A stretch of DNA of 64,000 nt from Acidobacteriaceae bacterium (GTDB taxonomy: Bacteria; Acidobacteriota; Terriglobia; Terriglobales; Acidobacteriaceae). Shown here in pieces: positions 32,530 through 41,272 of the stretch (position 1 is the first letter of the stretch; every line of letters begins with the position of its first letter). The notes beneath the pieces are model-generated. The model was not told the DNA's origin. It saw nothing but the letters and a program-made list of their open reading frames with translations, and did no database searches. The DNA lies in contig JANXUC010000092.1 of the NCBI GenBank assembly GCA_025352065.1, positions 62,001 to 126,000 of the forward strand. The letters run 5' to 3'. A program made the position numbers and the translations under genes.

Positions 32530-32705
32530 CACAACTCCAAGCAGTTTTATTCCACCCAACGGGCTGGCAAAACTGCTGGGGAACATTAGGCGTAGTAGCC
32601 GTTTCCGGGTCCCCCTCCTGGCAAACGACATGCCATTGAAAACAAAATAGTTATTCCCCGGCGAGGGTGCTGAAAATCACTCCGCTGGCACTATGGAGGA
32701 GCCCC
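32530..32705 (+). other. Leader between the nrdJ-region promoter and the first gene
   Basis: About 175 nt with a stem CAGCAGTTTT-like pairing (GCAGTTTT at 32551 with AAAACTGC at 32570) and a GGGCTGGC... segment. No cobalamin riboswitch core was recognised, although the downstream enzyme needs B12. Confidence 0.4.
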
Positions 32706-33173
32706 ATGGAAGGACTGGTACGCCTCGTCTCAGAGTCGCTCGCGCGCCACGGCATGAACCTGCCGCCCGCTCGCCTCGAGTGGTCGGATTGGAAGCAGCT
32801 TGAATCCAGCCTCTGCCTCTCCGCTCCCAGCTACCCTGGCCTCTACTCCGTCGCCGAACGCGTGGTTGACCACAACCTCGCTCCAGAGGGTCTGCAAGCT
32901 CCCCATTTCGCCATCTTCCACGAGGGCCACACGCAGGACTTGGGATTCGAAATGGGACGCCTCTGCTCCCCCTACAGCCTCCTGCGCGACCGCATCTCCA
33001 AAGGGGACTGCTGGGTCCGCTTCGCCGTAATGCCATTCTCGACCACACAAAACTCAGGTCTAGCCGAGAGCTTGGAATCTGCCGAAAGCCGAAAGTCGAT
33101 AGCCGATAGCCAGAGCTTTCCCGATAGTCCTCACGAAACCGAAATACCTATGCCTCTGCCTTCCGGCTTCTAG
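32706..33173 (+). CDS. Hypothetical protein encoded between the NrdR-type promoter and nrdJ
   Basis: 155 residues from ATG 32706, preceded by GGAGGAG; an upstream in-frame GTG at 32667 has no such site. The body (1-115) is globular with MEGLVRLVSESLARHGMNLP, YPGLYSVAERVVDHNLAPEG and FAIFHEGHTQDLGFEMGRLC. The last 40 residues are Ser/Glu-rich and encoded by an intergenic-type repeat (GCCGAAAGCC, GCCGATAGCC units at 33080-33113), which looks like a later extension of the gene. nrdJ starts 82 bp downstream, so they probably share a transcript. No function known. Confidence 0.6.
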   Translation: MEGLVRLVSESLARHGMNLPPARLEWSDWKQLESSLCLSAPSYPGLYSVAERVVDHNLAPEGLQAPHFAIFHEGHTQDLGFEMGRLCSPYSLLRDRISKGDCWVRFAVMPFSTTQNSGLAESLESAESRKSIADSQSFPDSPHETEIPMPLPSGF

Positions 33174-33255
33174 AAGCCTAAAATGGCAGTAGGCGATACT
33201 CCTGCAACCCAATACAACAACCGATCCCATAGAAGAATCGGAGGAAGCGATTACG

Positions 33256-36200
33256 ATGCCTCAAGTAACTGAAAAAAATTTGACCACCGCGCCGTCCATG
33301 CCAGCGGCTGCCGCCCCCACCCCCCCAGCTAGCAATGCTGCGAATGCTTCGAATAAGAAAAAAGGCCCCGGCCTCCAGTTCCGTCGCCACTTCACCAAGC
33401 CCGGTGTCTCTCCTTACGACGAAATCGAATGGGAAACCCGTCTCGCTCAGATCACCGATGCCCAGGGCAAAGCGATCTTCGAGCAAAAGGATGTCGAAGT
33501 CCCCAAAGATTGGTCCATCACCGCCACCAACATCGTGGCCAGCAAATATCTGCATGGACACGTCGGCACCCCCGAGCGTGAAACCGGAGTGCGCCAGCTC
33601 GTCACCCGCGTCGCTGAAACCGTCCGCGACTGGGGCATGAACGACGGCTACTTCCGTTCAGCCGAAGATGCCTCCGCCTTCCACGACGAACTTGCATACT
33701 TGCTCCTGCGCCAGTACGCCGCCTTCAACAGCCCCGTATGGTTCAACGTTGGATGCGATCGCATCGAACCCAATTCCGACGCCCAAAATTGGCACTGGAA
33801 CGCCACCACCAGCACAGTAGAATTCGGTGCCGTCGGCTACACCAAGCCACAATGCTCGGCCTGCTTCATCAACGCCGTGCAGGATTCGCTCGATTCCATC
33901 CTGACCTTGGCCAAGACCGAAGGCATGCTCTTTAAATGGGGATCCGGCACCGGCAGCAACCTCTCTCCGCTGCGCTCTTCTACCGAAGAACTCAGTGGCG
34001 GCGGCACCGCCAGCGGCCCTCTCAGCTTCATGCGCGGCTTCGACGCCTTCGCGGGCGTCATCAAGTCCGGCGGCAAAACCCGTCGCGCCGCCAAGATGGT
34101 CATCCTCAACATGGACCACCCCGACATCGTCGACTTCATCGAGTGCAAATCCAAAGAAGAAGCCAAGGCCTGGGCACTGGTCGATGCCGGATACGACGGC
34201 TCCTCCCCCGATTCCGACGCCTACTCTTCCATCTTCTTCCAAAACGCGAACAACTCCGTCCGCGTCACCGATGACTTCATGTACGCCGTCGTTCGCGACA
34301 CTGACTTCTCCACCAAAGCCGTCAAAGATGGCCGCGTAGTTGAGACTTTCAAGGCTCGCACGCTTCTGCAAAAACTCGCCGACGCCACCTGGCGCTGCGG
34401 CGACCCCGGCATGCAGTTCGATACCACCACCAATCGCTGGCACACCAGCAAGAATACGGCTCGCATCAACGCCTCCAATCCGTGTTCCGAATACATGTTC
34501 CTCGACGATTCCGCCTGCAACCTCTCAAGCCTCAACCTGCTGAAGTTCGCGCCCAACGGCACTTTCGACGTGACCGCCTACCGCCACGCCGTCGATATCA
34601 TGATCACCGCCCAGGAAATTCTGGTCGACAACGCCGGATATCCCACCGAAGCCATCGGACGCAACAGCCACGACTACCGCCCACTCGGCTTAGGCTATGC
34701 CAACTTAGGCGCGCTGCTGATGGCCTCCGGCCTGCCCTACGATTCCGACGGCGGTCGCGATTACGCCGCCTGCGTAACAGCCATCATGTGCGGCCAAGCG
34801 TACCTACAGAGCTCAAAAATCGCCGAGCTCTGCCAGCCTCTCTGTCCCGCCAGTGAAACAGTGCAGCGCAGCCTCGGCCTCAGCCACACCGACACCATGC
34901 CCGACGGCGCAGCCTGCCCCGGCTGGTACATCAACCGCGAACCGTTCCTGGACGTGATCCGCATGCACCGCGCCTCCGTCAACAACATCAATAAGTCCAA
35001 CGTCCCCACCGCCCTCTACGAAGGCAGCAAAGCCGCCTGGGACGAAGCTTTGGCGCACGGTGAGAAGTTCGGATATCGGAACGCGCAAGTTGCGGTCTTG
35101 GCTCCAACAGGAACAATCGGCTTCATGATGGACTGCGACACAACCGGCGTTGAGCCGGATCTTGCGCTGGTGAAGTACAAGAAGCTGGTGGGTGGGGGGA
35201 TGATTAAGATCGTCAACCAGACTGTGCCGGCGGCGTTGTTCAAGCTGGGATACACGCATGATCAGGCGGATGCGATTGTTTCTTACATTGACGCGACCGG
35301 AACGATTGAAGGTGCGCCGCATATTAAAGATGAGCATCTGGCTGTGTTTGATTGCTCCTTTAAGCCTGCGAAGGGGACGCGCTTCATCCACTACAACGGG
35401 CACATCAAGATGATGGCGGCGGCGCAGCCGTTTATTTCTGGAGCGATTTCGAAGACGGTGAACCTGCCTGAAAACGCCACGGTTGAAGAAATCATGGAAG
35501 TTTACATTGAATCCTGGAAGCTGGGGCTCAAGGCAGTCGCCGTCTATCGCGATGGCTGCAAGAAGAGTCAGCCGCTTTCCGCTGCTGGAACAAAGACTGC
35601 GCTGTCGAAGAAAGACGATGCGTCGAACGCGGTTGCCGCGGCGGCGCAGGCTCTCGCCGACGACAACCCGGATGGCCCGCCCCGCGCGGTTCGTCACAGA
35701 TTGCAGGACGAGCGCGCCTCCGTCACCCACAAATTCAACGTCTCGGGACACGAGGGCTACATCACAGTCGGCCTCTACCCCGATGGCACCCCCGGAGAGC
35801 TCTTCATCACCATGGCCAAGGAAGGCTCCACGGTCAGCGGTCTGATGGATAGCTTCGCCTGCGCCACCAGCCTCGCGCTGCAGCATGGCGTTCCGCTGAA
35901 GCTGTTCTGCGAAAAGTTCGAGCACACCCGCTTCGAGCCCAGCGGATGGAGTTCCAATCCTGAAATTGGCTACGCCAAGTCGATCATGGATTACATCTTC
36001 CGCTGGCTGCACCTGCGCTTCCTGACGGGCCAGCAGGGCAGCCTGTTCGAAGGCTTCCGCATGAAACCGGCGCATTCAGCCAGCAGCGAGACCGCGTCCT
36101 CACCGACAGCCGACAGCCGCGAGCCAAGAACAGGTTCCGCCCACGTAGCCGACCAGCTGGCAGGCATCATCGACCTGGGCGACGCCCCAAGCTGCTCCTT

Positions 36201-36276
36201 CTGCGGCAGCATCATGACGCGGAACGGCAGCTGCTACCGCTGCGGAAGCTGCGGCAGCACGAGCGGTTGTAGCTAG
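33256..36276 (+). CDS. nrdJ: Vitamin B12-dependent (class II) ribonucleoside-diphosphate reductase
   Basis: 1006 residues. After a Pro/Ala-rich N-terminus the catalytic barrel shows FNSPVWFNVG, PQCSACFINAVQDSLDSILT (redox Cys), GGGTASGPLSFMRGFDAFAG, NPCSEYMFLDDSACNLSSLN with the active-site Cys/Glu, and LAPTGTIGFMMDCDTTGVEP. The C-terminus carries a four-cysteine zinc ribbon (CSFCG, CYRCGSCG). It reduces ribonucleotides using adenosylcobalamin, so needs no oxygen and no NrdB. The linker near residue 950 contains a GCCGACAGCC repeat (36103-36125). Codon choice changes abruptly: C-ending until about 35040, G/T-ending from 35040 to 35690, then mixed. Confidence 0.97.
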   Translation: MPQVTEKNLTTAPSMPAAAAPTPPASNAANASNKKKGPGLQFRRHFTKPGVSPYDEIEWETRLAQITDAQGKAIFEQKDVEVPKDWSITATNIVASKYLHGHVGTPERETGVRQLVTRVAETVRDWGMNDGYFRSAEDASAFHDELAYLLLRQYAAFNSPVWFNVGCDRIEPNSDAQNWHWNATTSTVEFGAVGYTKPQCSACFINAVQDSLDSILTLAKTEGMLFKWGSGTGSNLSPLRSSTEELSGGGTASGPLSFMRGFDAFAGVIKSGGKTRRAAKMVILNMDHPDIVDFIECKSKEEAKAWALVDAGYDGSSPDSDAYSSIFFQNANNSVRVTDDFMYAVVRDTDFSTKAVKDGRVVETFKARTLLQKLADATWRCGDPGMQFDTTTNRWHTSKNTARINASNPCSEYMFLDDSACNLSSLNLLKFAPNGTFDVTAYRHAVDIMITAQEILVDNAGYPTEAIGRNSHDYRPLGLGYANLGALLMASGLPYDSDGGRDYAACVTAIMCGQAYLQSSKIAELCQPLCPASETVQRSLGLSHTDTMPDGAACPGWYINREPFLDVIRMHRASVNNINKSNVPTALYEGSKAAWDEALAHGEKFGYRNAQVAVLAPTGTIGFMMDCDTTGVEPDLALVKYKKLVGGGMIKIVNQTVPAALFKLGYTHDQADAIVSYIDATGTIEGAPHIKDEHLAVFDCSFKPAKGTRFIHYNGHIKMMAAAQPFISGAISKTVNLPENATVEEIMEVYIESWKLGLKAVAVYRDGCKKSQPLSAAGTKTALSKKDDASNAVAAAAQALADDNPDGPPRAVRHRLQDERASVTHKFNVSGHEGYITVGLYPDGTPGELFITMAKEGSTVSGLMDSFACATSLALQHGVPLKLFCEKFEHTRFEPSGWSSNPEIGYAKSIMDYIFRWLHLRFLTGQQGSLFEGFRMKPAHSASSETASSPTADSREPRTGSAHVADQLAGIIDLGDAPSCSFCGSIMTRNGSCYRCGSCGSTSGCS
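36103..36125 (+). repeat. GCCGACAGCC repeat within the nrdJ linker
   Basis: CCGACAGCCGACAGCCGCG is identical to the stretch immediately upstream of the lolC start codon (15358-15376). In nrdJ it encodes TADSRE between the reductase core and the zinc ribbon. Confidence 0.7.
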
Positions 36277-36302
36277 GCCGCATTCGCTATTCGCTTTGAA
36301 AG

Positions 36303-36322
36303 GGCACGGCTTAAGCCGTGCC
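36303..36322. terminator. 20-bp perfect palindrome after nrdJ
   Basis: GGCACGGCTTAAGCCGTGCC lies 27 bp after the nrdJ stop codon. It forms a 10-bp stem without a T-run, so it may be a transcript-end stabiliser. It is related to the bipartite palindrome repeat family: a second dyad CGGCTTTAGCCG follows at 36341. Confidence 0.6.
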
Positions 36323-36406
36323 GCAGATCAACCGATCTCTCCGGCTTTAGCCGCTGAGGTCACACAATTCGCGCTTAGATAGACAGAGGTCTCGGGTGGC
36401 GGGTGA

Positions 36407-36616
36407 TTTATCCGCCACCCATCCCCAATCCTCAATGTATCCGATATTTCAGCTAGCTTTGCTTGGGTGGAGGACGTGGACGCGGTTCATGCGGAGTGTG
36501 TGGCGGCCGGGTTGGACATCACGTTTCCTCCGACGGACATGCCGTGGGGCGTTCGCGAAGTGCACCTGCGGCATCCGGATGGGCATGTGTTTCGGATCAG
36601 TCGTGGGAGCAAGTAG
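36407..36616 (+). pseudogene. Glyoxalase/VOC-family gene with a large internal deletion
   Basis: An open frame bounded upstream by TGA encodes PILNVSDISASFAW, the first beta-strand of a VOC protein, joined directly to VEDVDAVHAECVAAGLDITF followed by PPTDMPWGVREVHLRHPDGH and VFRISRGSK, the second half of the domain. Roughly 50-60 residues of the family are missing between FAW and VED, and no start codon is in place. The ends are well preserved, so the loss seems recent. Family members bind metal and act on glyoxal-type or antibiotic substrates. Confidence 0.75.
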
Positions 36617-36881
36617 ACTTTTCTGACGGCGAAAACGGTCTATTTCCAGCTTTTTGCCAATTCTTGTCAAGCCCCCTAAAAGGCTGAATTCCCGCTAACT
36701 TACTCATTCCAATCATGAAATAGATTGCATAATAGTGGCGGAGTACCCCCCTCTGGGTTGGTATACTGGAGATATAGGCATAATTCGGGAATTTTGAGTG
36801 GGCCGGTGTGCGTTGATCGCATCCCGGCCCATTTTTCGTTGGGGACGGTGGGAGGGAATCTTAGCGTCGAAAGGGGTTCAC
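36617..36881. other. Intergenic region upstream of the endonuclease-like gene
   Basis: AT-rich stretch (36700-36790) with GGTATACTGGAGATATAGGCAT-like signals that may hold the promoter for the next gene, and CGAAAGGGG as its ribosome-binding site. Nothing else recognised. Confidence 0.4.
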
Positions 36882-37331
36882 GTGACGAGACAAGAGTTAG
36901 TGTGGCTGGGGGATCGCAAGGATCAGGGGGACTGGGCGGAGCTGTGTTTTATGGCGCGGGCGGCGCGGGAGGGGTTGTTGGTTTCGCGTCCGTTTAGCGG
37001 GTCGGCGCGGTATGACGTTGGGGTGGAGTATCGCGGGCTGCATATGCGAGTGCAGGTGAAATCGACTTTGTACCGGAGGCGAGGGGAGTCGTACAGCTTG
37101 AATGTGATGGGTCCGAAGCGGCAGCCGTATGCGGAGGGGGAGATTGATTTTCTGGCGGTGTATTTGATTCCGATCGAGCAGTGGTACATTGTGCCGCAGG
37201 CGAGTTTGCGAACGCGGCGGGGGCCGATGTGCACGTTTCACATTACTCCGGAGAGTAAGCGACAGAAGTGGGTGGAATATCGGGAGGCATGGCATTTGTT
37301 GCGGGGGGAGCGGTCGTCCCATAAGGGGTGA
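36882..37331 (+). CDS. PD-(D/E)XK endonuclease-like protein ('group I intron-associated' family)
   Basis: 149 residues from GTG 36882 with AAAGGGG 5 nt upstream. The sequence KDQGDWAELCFMARAAREGL, SARYDVGVEYRGLHMRVQVK and DFLAVYLIPIEQWYIVP shows the D-(x)n-QVKST arrangement of a small PD-(D/E)XK nuclease fold. Databases name this family after members found with group I introns, but stand-alone copies are common in Acidobacteriota, and no intron was recognised here. Third positions are strongly G-biased, unlike the genes to the left. Confidence 0.8.
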   Translation: MTRQELVWLGDRKDQGDWAELCFMARAAREGLLVSRPFSGSARYDVGVEYRGLHMRVQVKSTLYRRRGESYSLNVMGPKRQPYAEGEIDFLAVYLIPIEQWYIVPQASLRTRRGPMCTFHITPESKRQKWVEYREAWHLLRGERSSHKG

Positions 37332-37346
37332 GGGCCGAAGAGCGCT

Positions 37347-38300
37347 TTAGTCTCCGGCGATTTCTACTGCGGGTAAAGGGGCTTCGGGCTGCTTCGTTGC
37401 CTCAACCTTAGCGCTGGTGACTAGAATGACCGACGCAATGATGATGGCGGTGCCGAGGAGGATGAAGTGGTCGACGCGTTCGTGGAGGACGAGCCATCCG
37501 AGGAAGACGGCTACGACTGGGTTGACGTAGGCGTAGGTGGAGACTTTCGAAGTTGGAACGTGAGTCAGCAGATAGATATAGGAGGTGTAGCCGATCCAGG
37601 AGCCGCAGACGACGAGGTAGGCGATGGCGGCCATACCACGTGAGGTCCAGAGGGCGCGATGGTAGTCGCCGAGGAACGCGGAGATGACCAGGCTGCCGAG
37701 GCCGCCGAAGGTGGCTTGCCATCCGGTGCCGACTAATGGGTCGACGCCGGACTTCCAGCGCTTGGAGAGGACAGAGCCTAAAGCCCAACTGGCGGCACCG
37801 AACAAGATGCTGGTGGCGGCAATGAACTGCATGGGTCCGAGCGTGCGGACGGCTAGAAGTTTGGGCCACAGTAGAACGACCATGCCAGCGATGCCGAGGA
37901 GCAGTCCGAGTATTCCTCGAGACGAAATTTTGTGATGGCCGATCAGTTTGGAATCCAAGACTAGGAACCACAGCGGAGAGATGGCGACTAGCAGGGCGGC
38001 GAGTCCGGTGGAGATGTATTGTTCGGCCCAGGCGAGGGTCATGTTTCCGCCTACGAGGAGGAGGCATCCGATGGCGGCCTGGTGAGCCAGTTGGTGGGTT
38101 TGGAGATTTATTTTGCGTCCGGTGAAGGAGCAATAGAGCAGCATGAGCACGCCGGCTATCAAGAAGCGCACGGCGCACATGATTGCGGGTGGGATGTGTT
38201 CGACGGCGATGCCGATGCCGAGGTAGGTAGACCCCCAGAAGACGTAGACCAGCGCGAAGGCCAAGAGGATGCGGAATCGGGGCTGGGCGGCGGGGTTCAT
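37347..38300 (-). CDS. EamA/DMT-family transporter (first of two)
   Basis: 317 residues with ten predicted membrane helices in two repeats of five. FRILLAFALVYVFWGSTYLG at the N-terminus and PVVAVFLGWLVLHERVDHFI in the second EamA domain are hallmark segments. The family exports amino acids, metabolites or drugs; the direction and substrate are not inferable. Single gene, 15 bp from the convergent endonuclease-like gene. Confidence 0.9.
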   Translation of the reverse strand: MNPAAQPRFRILLAFALVYVFWGSTYLGIGIAVEHIPPAIMCAVRFLIAGVLMLLYCSFTGRKINLQTHQLAHQAAIGCLLLVGGNMTLAWAEQYISTGLAALLVAISPLWFLVLDSKLIGHHKISSRGILGLLLGIAGMVVLLWPKLLAVRTLGPMQFIAATSILFGAASWALGSVLSKRWKSGVDPLVGTGWQATFGGLGSLVISAFLGDYHRALWTSRGMAAIAYLVVCGSWIGYTSYIYLLTHVPTSKVSTYAYVNPVVAVFLGWLVLHERVDHFILLGTAIIIASVILVTSAKVEATKQPEAPLPAVEIAGD

Positions 38301-38619
38301 AGGATTTCTTTTAGATGTTTTTTGGAGTAGTGTGGATTCGGAAAATTGGAAGTGCGGGTGACCGTTCGTATATTGTTAAAATGGAACAAAAGCCGGACCC
38401 AGGTGCAAGGCTCTGGGTTGAGATACCTGCCGAGAGTCGAAATTCAAAAGTCAAAAGCAAAAGTCAAAAGTTAAAGTCAAATTAAAAGCAGATTCCTCAC
38501 GATGAAACCGTTCGGAATGACAACTTCTCAGAAGCCCTCTTTTTTCGAGAGCCATTTTGTTGGCGCCGGTCAAAAGTCAAAGTCAAAGTCGGCAGACAGG
38601 AGTGTCCGTTCTACATTTC
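38301..38619. other. Intergenic repeat region before galT
   Basis: Holds low-complexity AAAAGTCAAAAGC tracts (38445-38490), a reverse REP-like repeat (38488-38523) and the GTCAA-tract/GGAGTGTCCG repeat (38571-38615), which is the intergenic relative of the block inside lolC. No gene supported. Confidence 0.65.
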
Positions 38620-39657
38620 TTAGCGTGCTGTTGCCGATTCGGTTTCTTCCACGCTGGCTTCGCGGAGGAAGCGGGCGGCTTCTTCCGGTGGCGTGGGGTT
38701 GATGTAGAAGCCCGTACCCCACTCGAAGCCCGCGGTCTTGGTCAATTTCGGCATGAACTCGATGTGCCAGTGGTAGTGATCGTTGGTGGACTCTTGCACT
38801 GGCGAGGTGTGAATGACCAGGTTGTAGGGCGGGTTATCGAGGACGCGGTCGGCTTTGGTGACTAGCGTTTTGAGGGCGACAGCGAGGCTCTCAAACATTT
38901 GGGTGGAGGAATGTTCGAAGGCGGATTCGTGGCGCTTGGGTAGAATCCAAGTTTCAAAAGGGAAACGAGGCGCGTAGGGAGCGATGGTGAGGAAGTCGGC
39001 ATTTTCGGCGACAACGCGAATGCCTGCGTCGGTTTCCTGGCGGATGACGTCACAAAAAACGCAACGTTCCTTGTACAGGAAATATTGCTTGGCGCCAGTG
39101 ATTTCCTCGCTGACATAGATGGGGACGATGGGTAGGGCGATGAGCTGGGAATGGGCGTGTTCCAAGGATGCGCCAGCGGGCTCGCCGTGATTTTTGAAGA
39201 TAAGGATGTACTTGAAACGACGATCTTTTTTGAGGTCGAGAATGCGGTCGCGGTAAGCCCAAAGAATGTCTTCAATCTTTTTCGCTGGCAGGGTGGCCAG
39301 GCTGGTGTTGTGGTCGGGCGTTTCAATAATTACTTCATGTGCGCCGACACCGTTCATGCGGTCGAACATGCCGTCGGCTTGGCGGTCGAGCGTACCTTCG
39401 ATGCCGAGGGCGGGGAACTTATTGGGGACCACGCGGACCGACCAGCCGGGGGTGTCTTTTTGGGGCGGAGGACCGCCGTTCGCTGGGCGATAGGCTTGGA
39501 TTTCCGGTGGCGTCTTGTTCTCATTGCCCGGGCAGAAGGGGCAAAAGCCGCCCCGCATCTTCATGTCTTCGCGGGTGAAGTCAGTCGGGCGCTTGGCACG
39601 GTCGGTGGAAATGATGACCCACCGGCCCACAATTGGATCTTTTCTTAACTCAGGCAC
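38620..39657 (-). CDS. galT: Galactose-1-phosphate uridylyltransferase
   Basis: 345 residues from a GTG start (PELRKDPIVGRWVIISTDRA). Zinc/structural Cys are in CPFCPGNENKTPPEI, and the HIT-like active site is SLEHAHSQLIALP, where His-x-His flanks the nucleotidylated residue; the second half has HWHIEFMPKL. It exchanges UMP between UDP-glucose and galactose-1-phosphate in the Leloir pathway, or a related sugar phosphate. It is monocistronic here with no galK/galE. The C-terminal 20 residues (EEAARFLREASVEETESATA) are acidic. Confidence 0.93.
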   Translation of the reverse strand: MPELRKDPIVGRWVIISTDRAKRPTDFTREDMKMRGGFCPFCPGNENKTPPEIQAYRPANGGPPPQKDTPGWSVRVVPNKFPALGIEGTLDRQADGMFDRMNGVGAHEVIIETPDHNTSLATLPAKKIEDILWAYRDRILDLKKDRRFKYILIFKNHGEPAGASLEHAHSQLIALPIVPIYVSEEITGAKQYFLYKERCVFCDVIRQETDAGIRVVAENADFLTIAPYAPRFPFETWILPKRHESAFEHSSTQMFESLAVALKTLVTKADRVLDNPPYNLVIHTSPVQESTNDHYHWHIEFMPKLTKTAGFEWGTGFYINPTPPEEAARFLREASVEETESATAR

Positions 39658-39691
39658 TCAGGCAGCTCCGTTAGAAAATCGAATTACTATT

Positions 39692-40138
39692 TTACGTCAC
39701 CGGGAAAGCATTCCTAAACAATTCCATGCTGGGGGCGGTGCCGGGTTCCTCGAAATACACGCTTAAGACATCGAAGCGCCAAGCGGGTTTGCACGGGAAA
39801 TGGTGCAGGTATTCGTGAGCCATAGCGATCAGTTCATGTTGTTTGTCGCGGTCGACGGCCAAGTGGGCGGGCTTAACGTCGCGCGTAGTGCGTGATTTTA
39901 CTTCAACAAAACAAAGGACATCGCCATCCCATGCGATGAGGTCGAGTTCGCCACGGCGCCGTGGAGAGCGGAAATTTCTGGCGACTACGATATAGCCGAG
40001 CTGGCGCAGATAGAAGTACGCCGCTTCTTCTCCGCGCCGCCCGGTCTGTTGGTGCTTAGGTGATTCTTCGGCGCGGGTGGTGTGTTCAATGAGCCAATCG
40101 AGGGTTTGGAGAGTGACTTTGGTGAGAAGGCGCGGCAT
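39692..40138 (-). CDS. yraN: YraN/UPF0102-family putative endonuclease
   Basis: 148 residues. GRRGEEAAYFYLRQLGYIVV followed by ARNFRSPRRRGELDLIAWDG and DVLCFVEVKSRTT reproduces the family signature, a PD-(D/E)XK-like core with E, D and E-x-K. The family resembles Holliday-junction resolvases, but its role is not established. The N-terminal 30 residues are an extension. It is followed by galT, 34 bp away on the same strand. Confidence 0.93.
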   Translation of the reverse strand: MPRLLTKVTLQTLDWLIEHTTRAEESPKHQQTGRRGEEAAYFYLRQLGYIVVARNFRSPRRRGELDLIAWDGDVLCFVEVKSRTTRDVKPAHLAVDRDKQHELIAMAHEYLHHFPCKPAWRFDVLSVYFEEPGTAPSMELFRNAFPVT

Positions 40139-40240
40139 GTGGACCGCCGTTCCGGCGCGAGAGGCGCGGATTTGGGAGCATGGCCCGAGGCCTCCGAGGT
40201 AGAGAATCTCCGAGTCCGTCTCTGTATAGAGTACTCCTCT

Positions 40241-41188
40241 TTAGAGGGCGACGGAGGGCCGGTCGGAAGCAGGTTGGTTCGGAATCTCCACGGCTTTGGA
40301 TCGAGGTGCGAGCGCACTGCTGCGTCCGAGGAGATTCACGACGAGGACTCCCGCGAGAGCTAAGGCTCCTCCGACGAGGGAGAGAGGTTTGGGGATTTCT
40401 CCCAGCCAGAGCCACGCGATCAAGATGGCGAGCACGGGGATGAGGTAAAGCAGGCTTGCGGTTTTCGAGGCGGGGGCGTGGGAGAGTACATAGGCCCAAG
40501 CGACGTAAGCGAGTGCTGCGGGAAAGATTCCGAGATAGATGACGGCAAGGGTTGCGTGTAGCGGGGCTGCGGCGATGCCGCGGAAAATACCGCCACTGAA
40601 TGGGAGCATGAGGATAGTGCCAGCCCAGATAGAGTATGCCGTGAACTCGAGCGCGGTGTAGCGGCCGAGGAAATGTTTCTGCATGACCATGTAGATTCCG
40701 GACATGAAGGATGACGCGAGAATGATGAGCGCGTGGCGCGAGAGGTGAACGCCGTGACCTTCACTGAGCGCGATGGTGGCCGCGCCGCTGAAACTGAGGA
40801 AGATGCCGATCCACCCCCAGGGACGAAGGCGTTCTTTGAGGCCGATCCAGGCGAAAAGCGCTGTCCAGATAGGGGTTGAGGCGATCAGAAGGCTGGCGGT
40901 GCCAGCGGGGACTTTGGTTTCGCCGTAATTGAGGGCGAGATTGTAGAAGGTGATTCCGAGGAATCCGGTGAGGATGAGTCCGGGAATATCTTTCGGCTGC
41001 GGCAGGCGGAAGTGGCTGACCGCTGCGTAGACTGCGAGAACCGCCGATGCAATGACGAAGCGAACAATGGCAAGATGCGCGGGGCCGTAGCCTTGCAGTC
41101 CGACACGGATGGCGGCGAAGGCCGACGCCCAGAGGGTGACGGCGGCCAGGAGGGCCAGCAGGACGCGGGTTGTGAGGAAGACTCTCAT
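40241..41188 (-). CDS. EamA/DMT-family transporter (second)
   Basis: 315 residues from ATG 41188; a TTG at 41200 would add four. Ten membrane helices in two EamA repeats: [20 protein letters not shown] in the first and [20 protein letters not shown] in the second. It is not closely similar in sequence to the transporter at 37.3 kb. Substrate unknown. It lies on the same strand as yraN but with a 102-bp gap. Confidence 0.88.
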   Translation of the reverse strand: MRVFLTTRVLLALLAAVTLWASAFAAIRVGLQGYGPAHLAIVRFVIASAVLAVYAAVSHFRLPQPKDIPGLILTGFLGITFYNLALNYGETKVPAGTASLLIASTPIWTALFAWIGLKERLRPWGWIGIFLSFSGAATIALSEGHGVHLSRHALIILASSFMSGIYMVMQKHFLGRYTALEFTAYSIWAGTILMLPFSGGIFRGIAAAPLHATLAVIYLGIFPAALAYVAWAYVLSHAPASKTASLLYLIPVLAILIAWLWLGEIPKPLSLVGGALALAGVLVVNLLGRSSALAPRSKAVEIPNQPASDRPSVAL

Positions 41189-41272
41189 TTTAGAACTCAA
41201 ATTTCAGAAAGAGCGCGCGAAGCAAAGCTTTGCAGATATTCCGGGGTGAGTTCCGGATTTGTTTCTTAGTTC

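Noticed and set aside
32530-32705. Cobalamin riboswitch before nrdJ
   Set aside because: Considered because NrdJ needs B12, but the conserved core blocks of the riboswitch are not present.
34813-36075. 420-codon minus-strand frame opposite nrdJ
   Set aside because: Long only because of nrdJ codon bias; Arg/His/Gln-rich product with no family likeness, fully antisense to a certain gene.
36882-37331. Group I intron near the endonuclease-like gene
   Set aside because: The family name suggests it, but no intron core (P, Q, R, S elements) or interrupted host gene was recognised.
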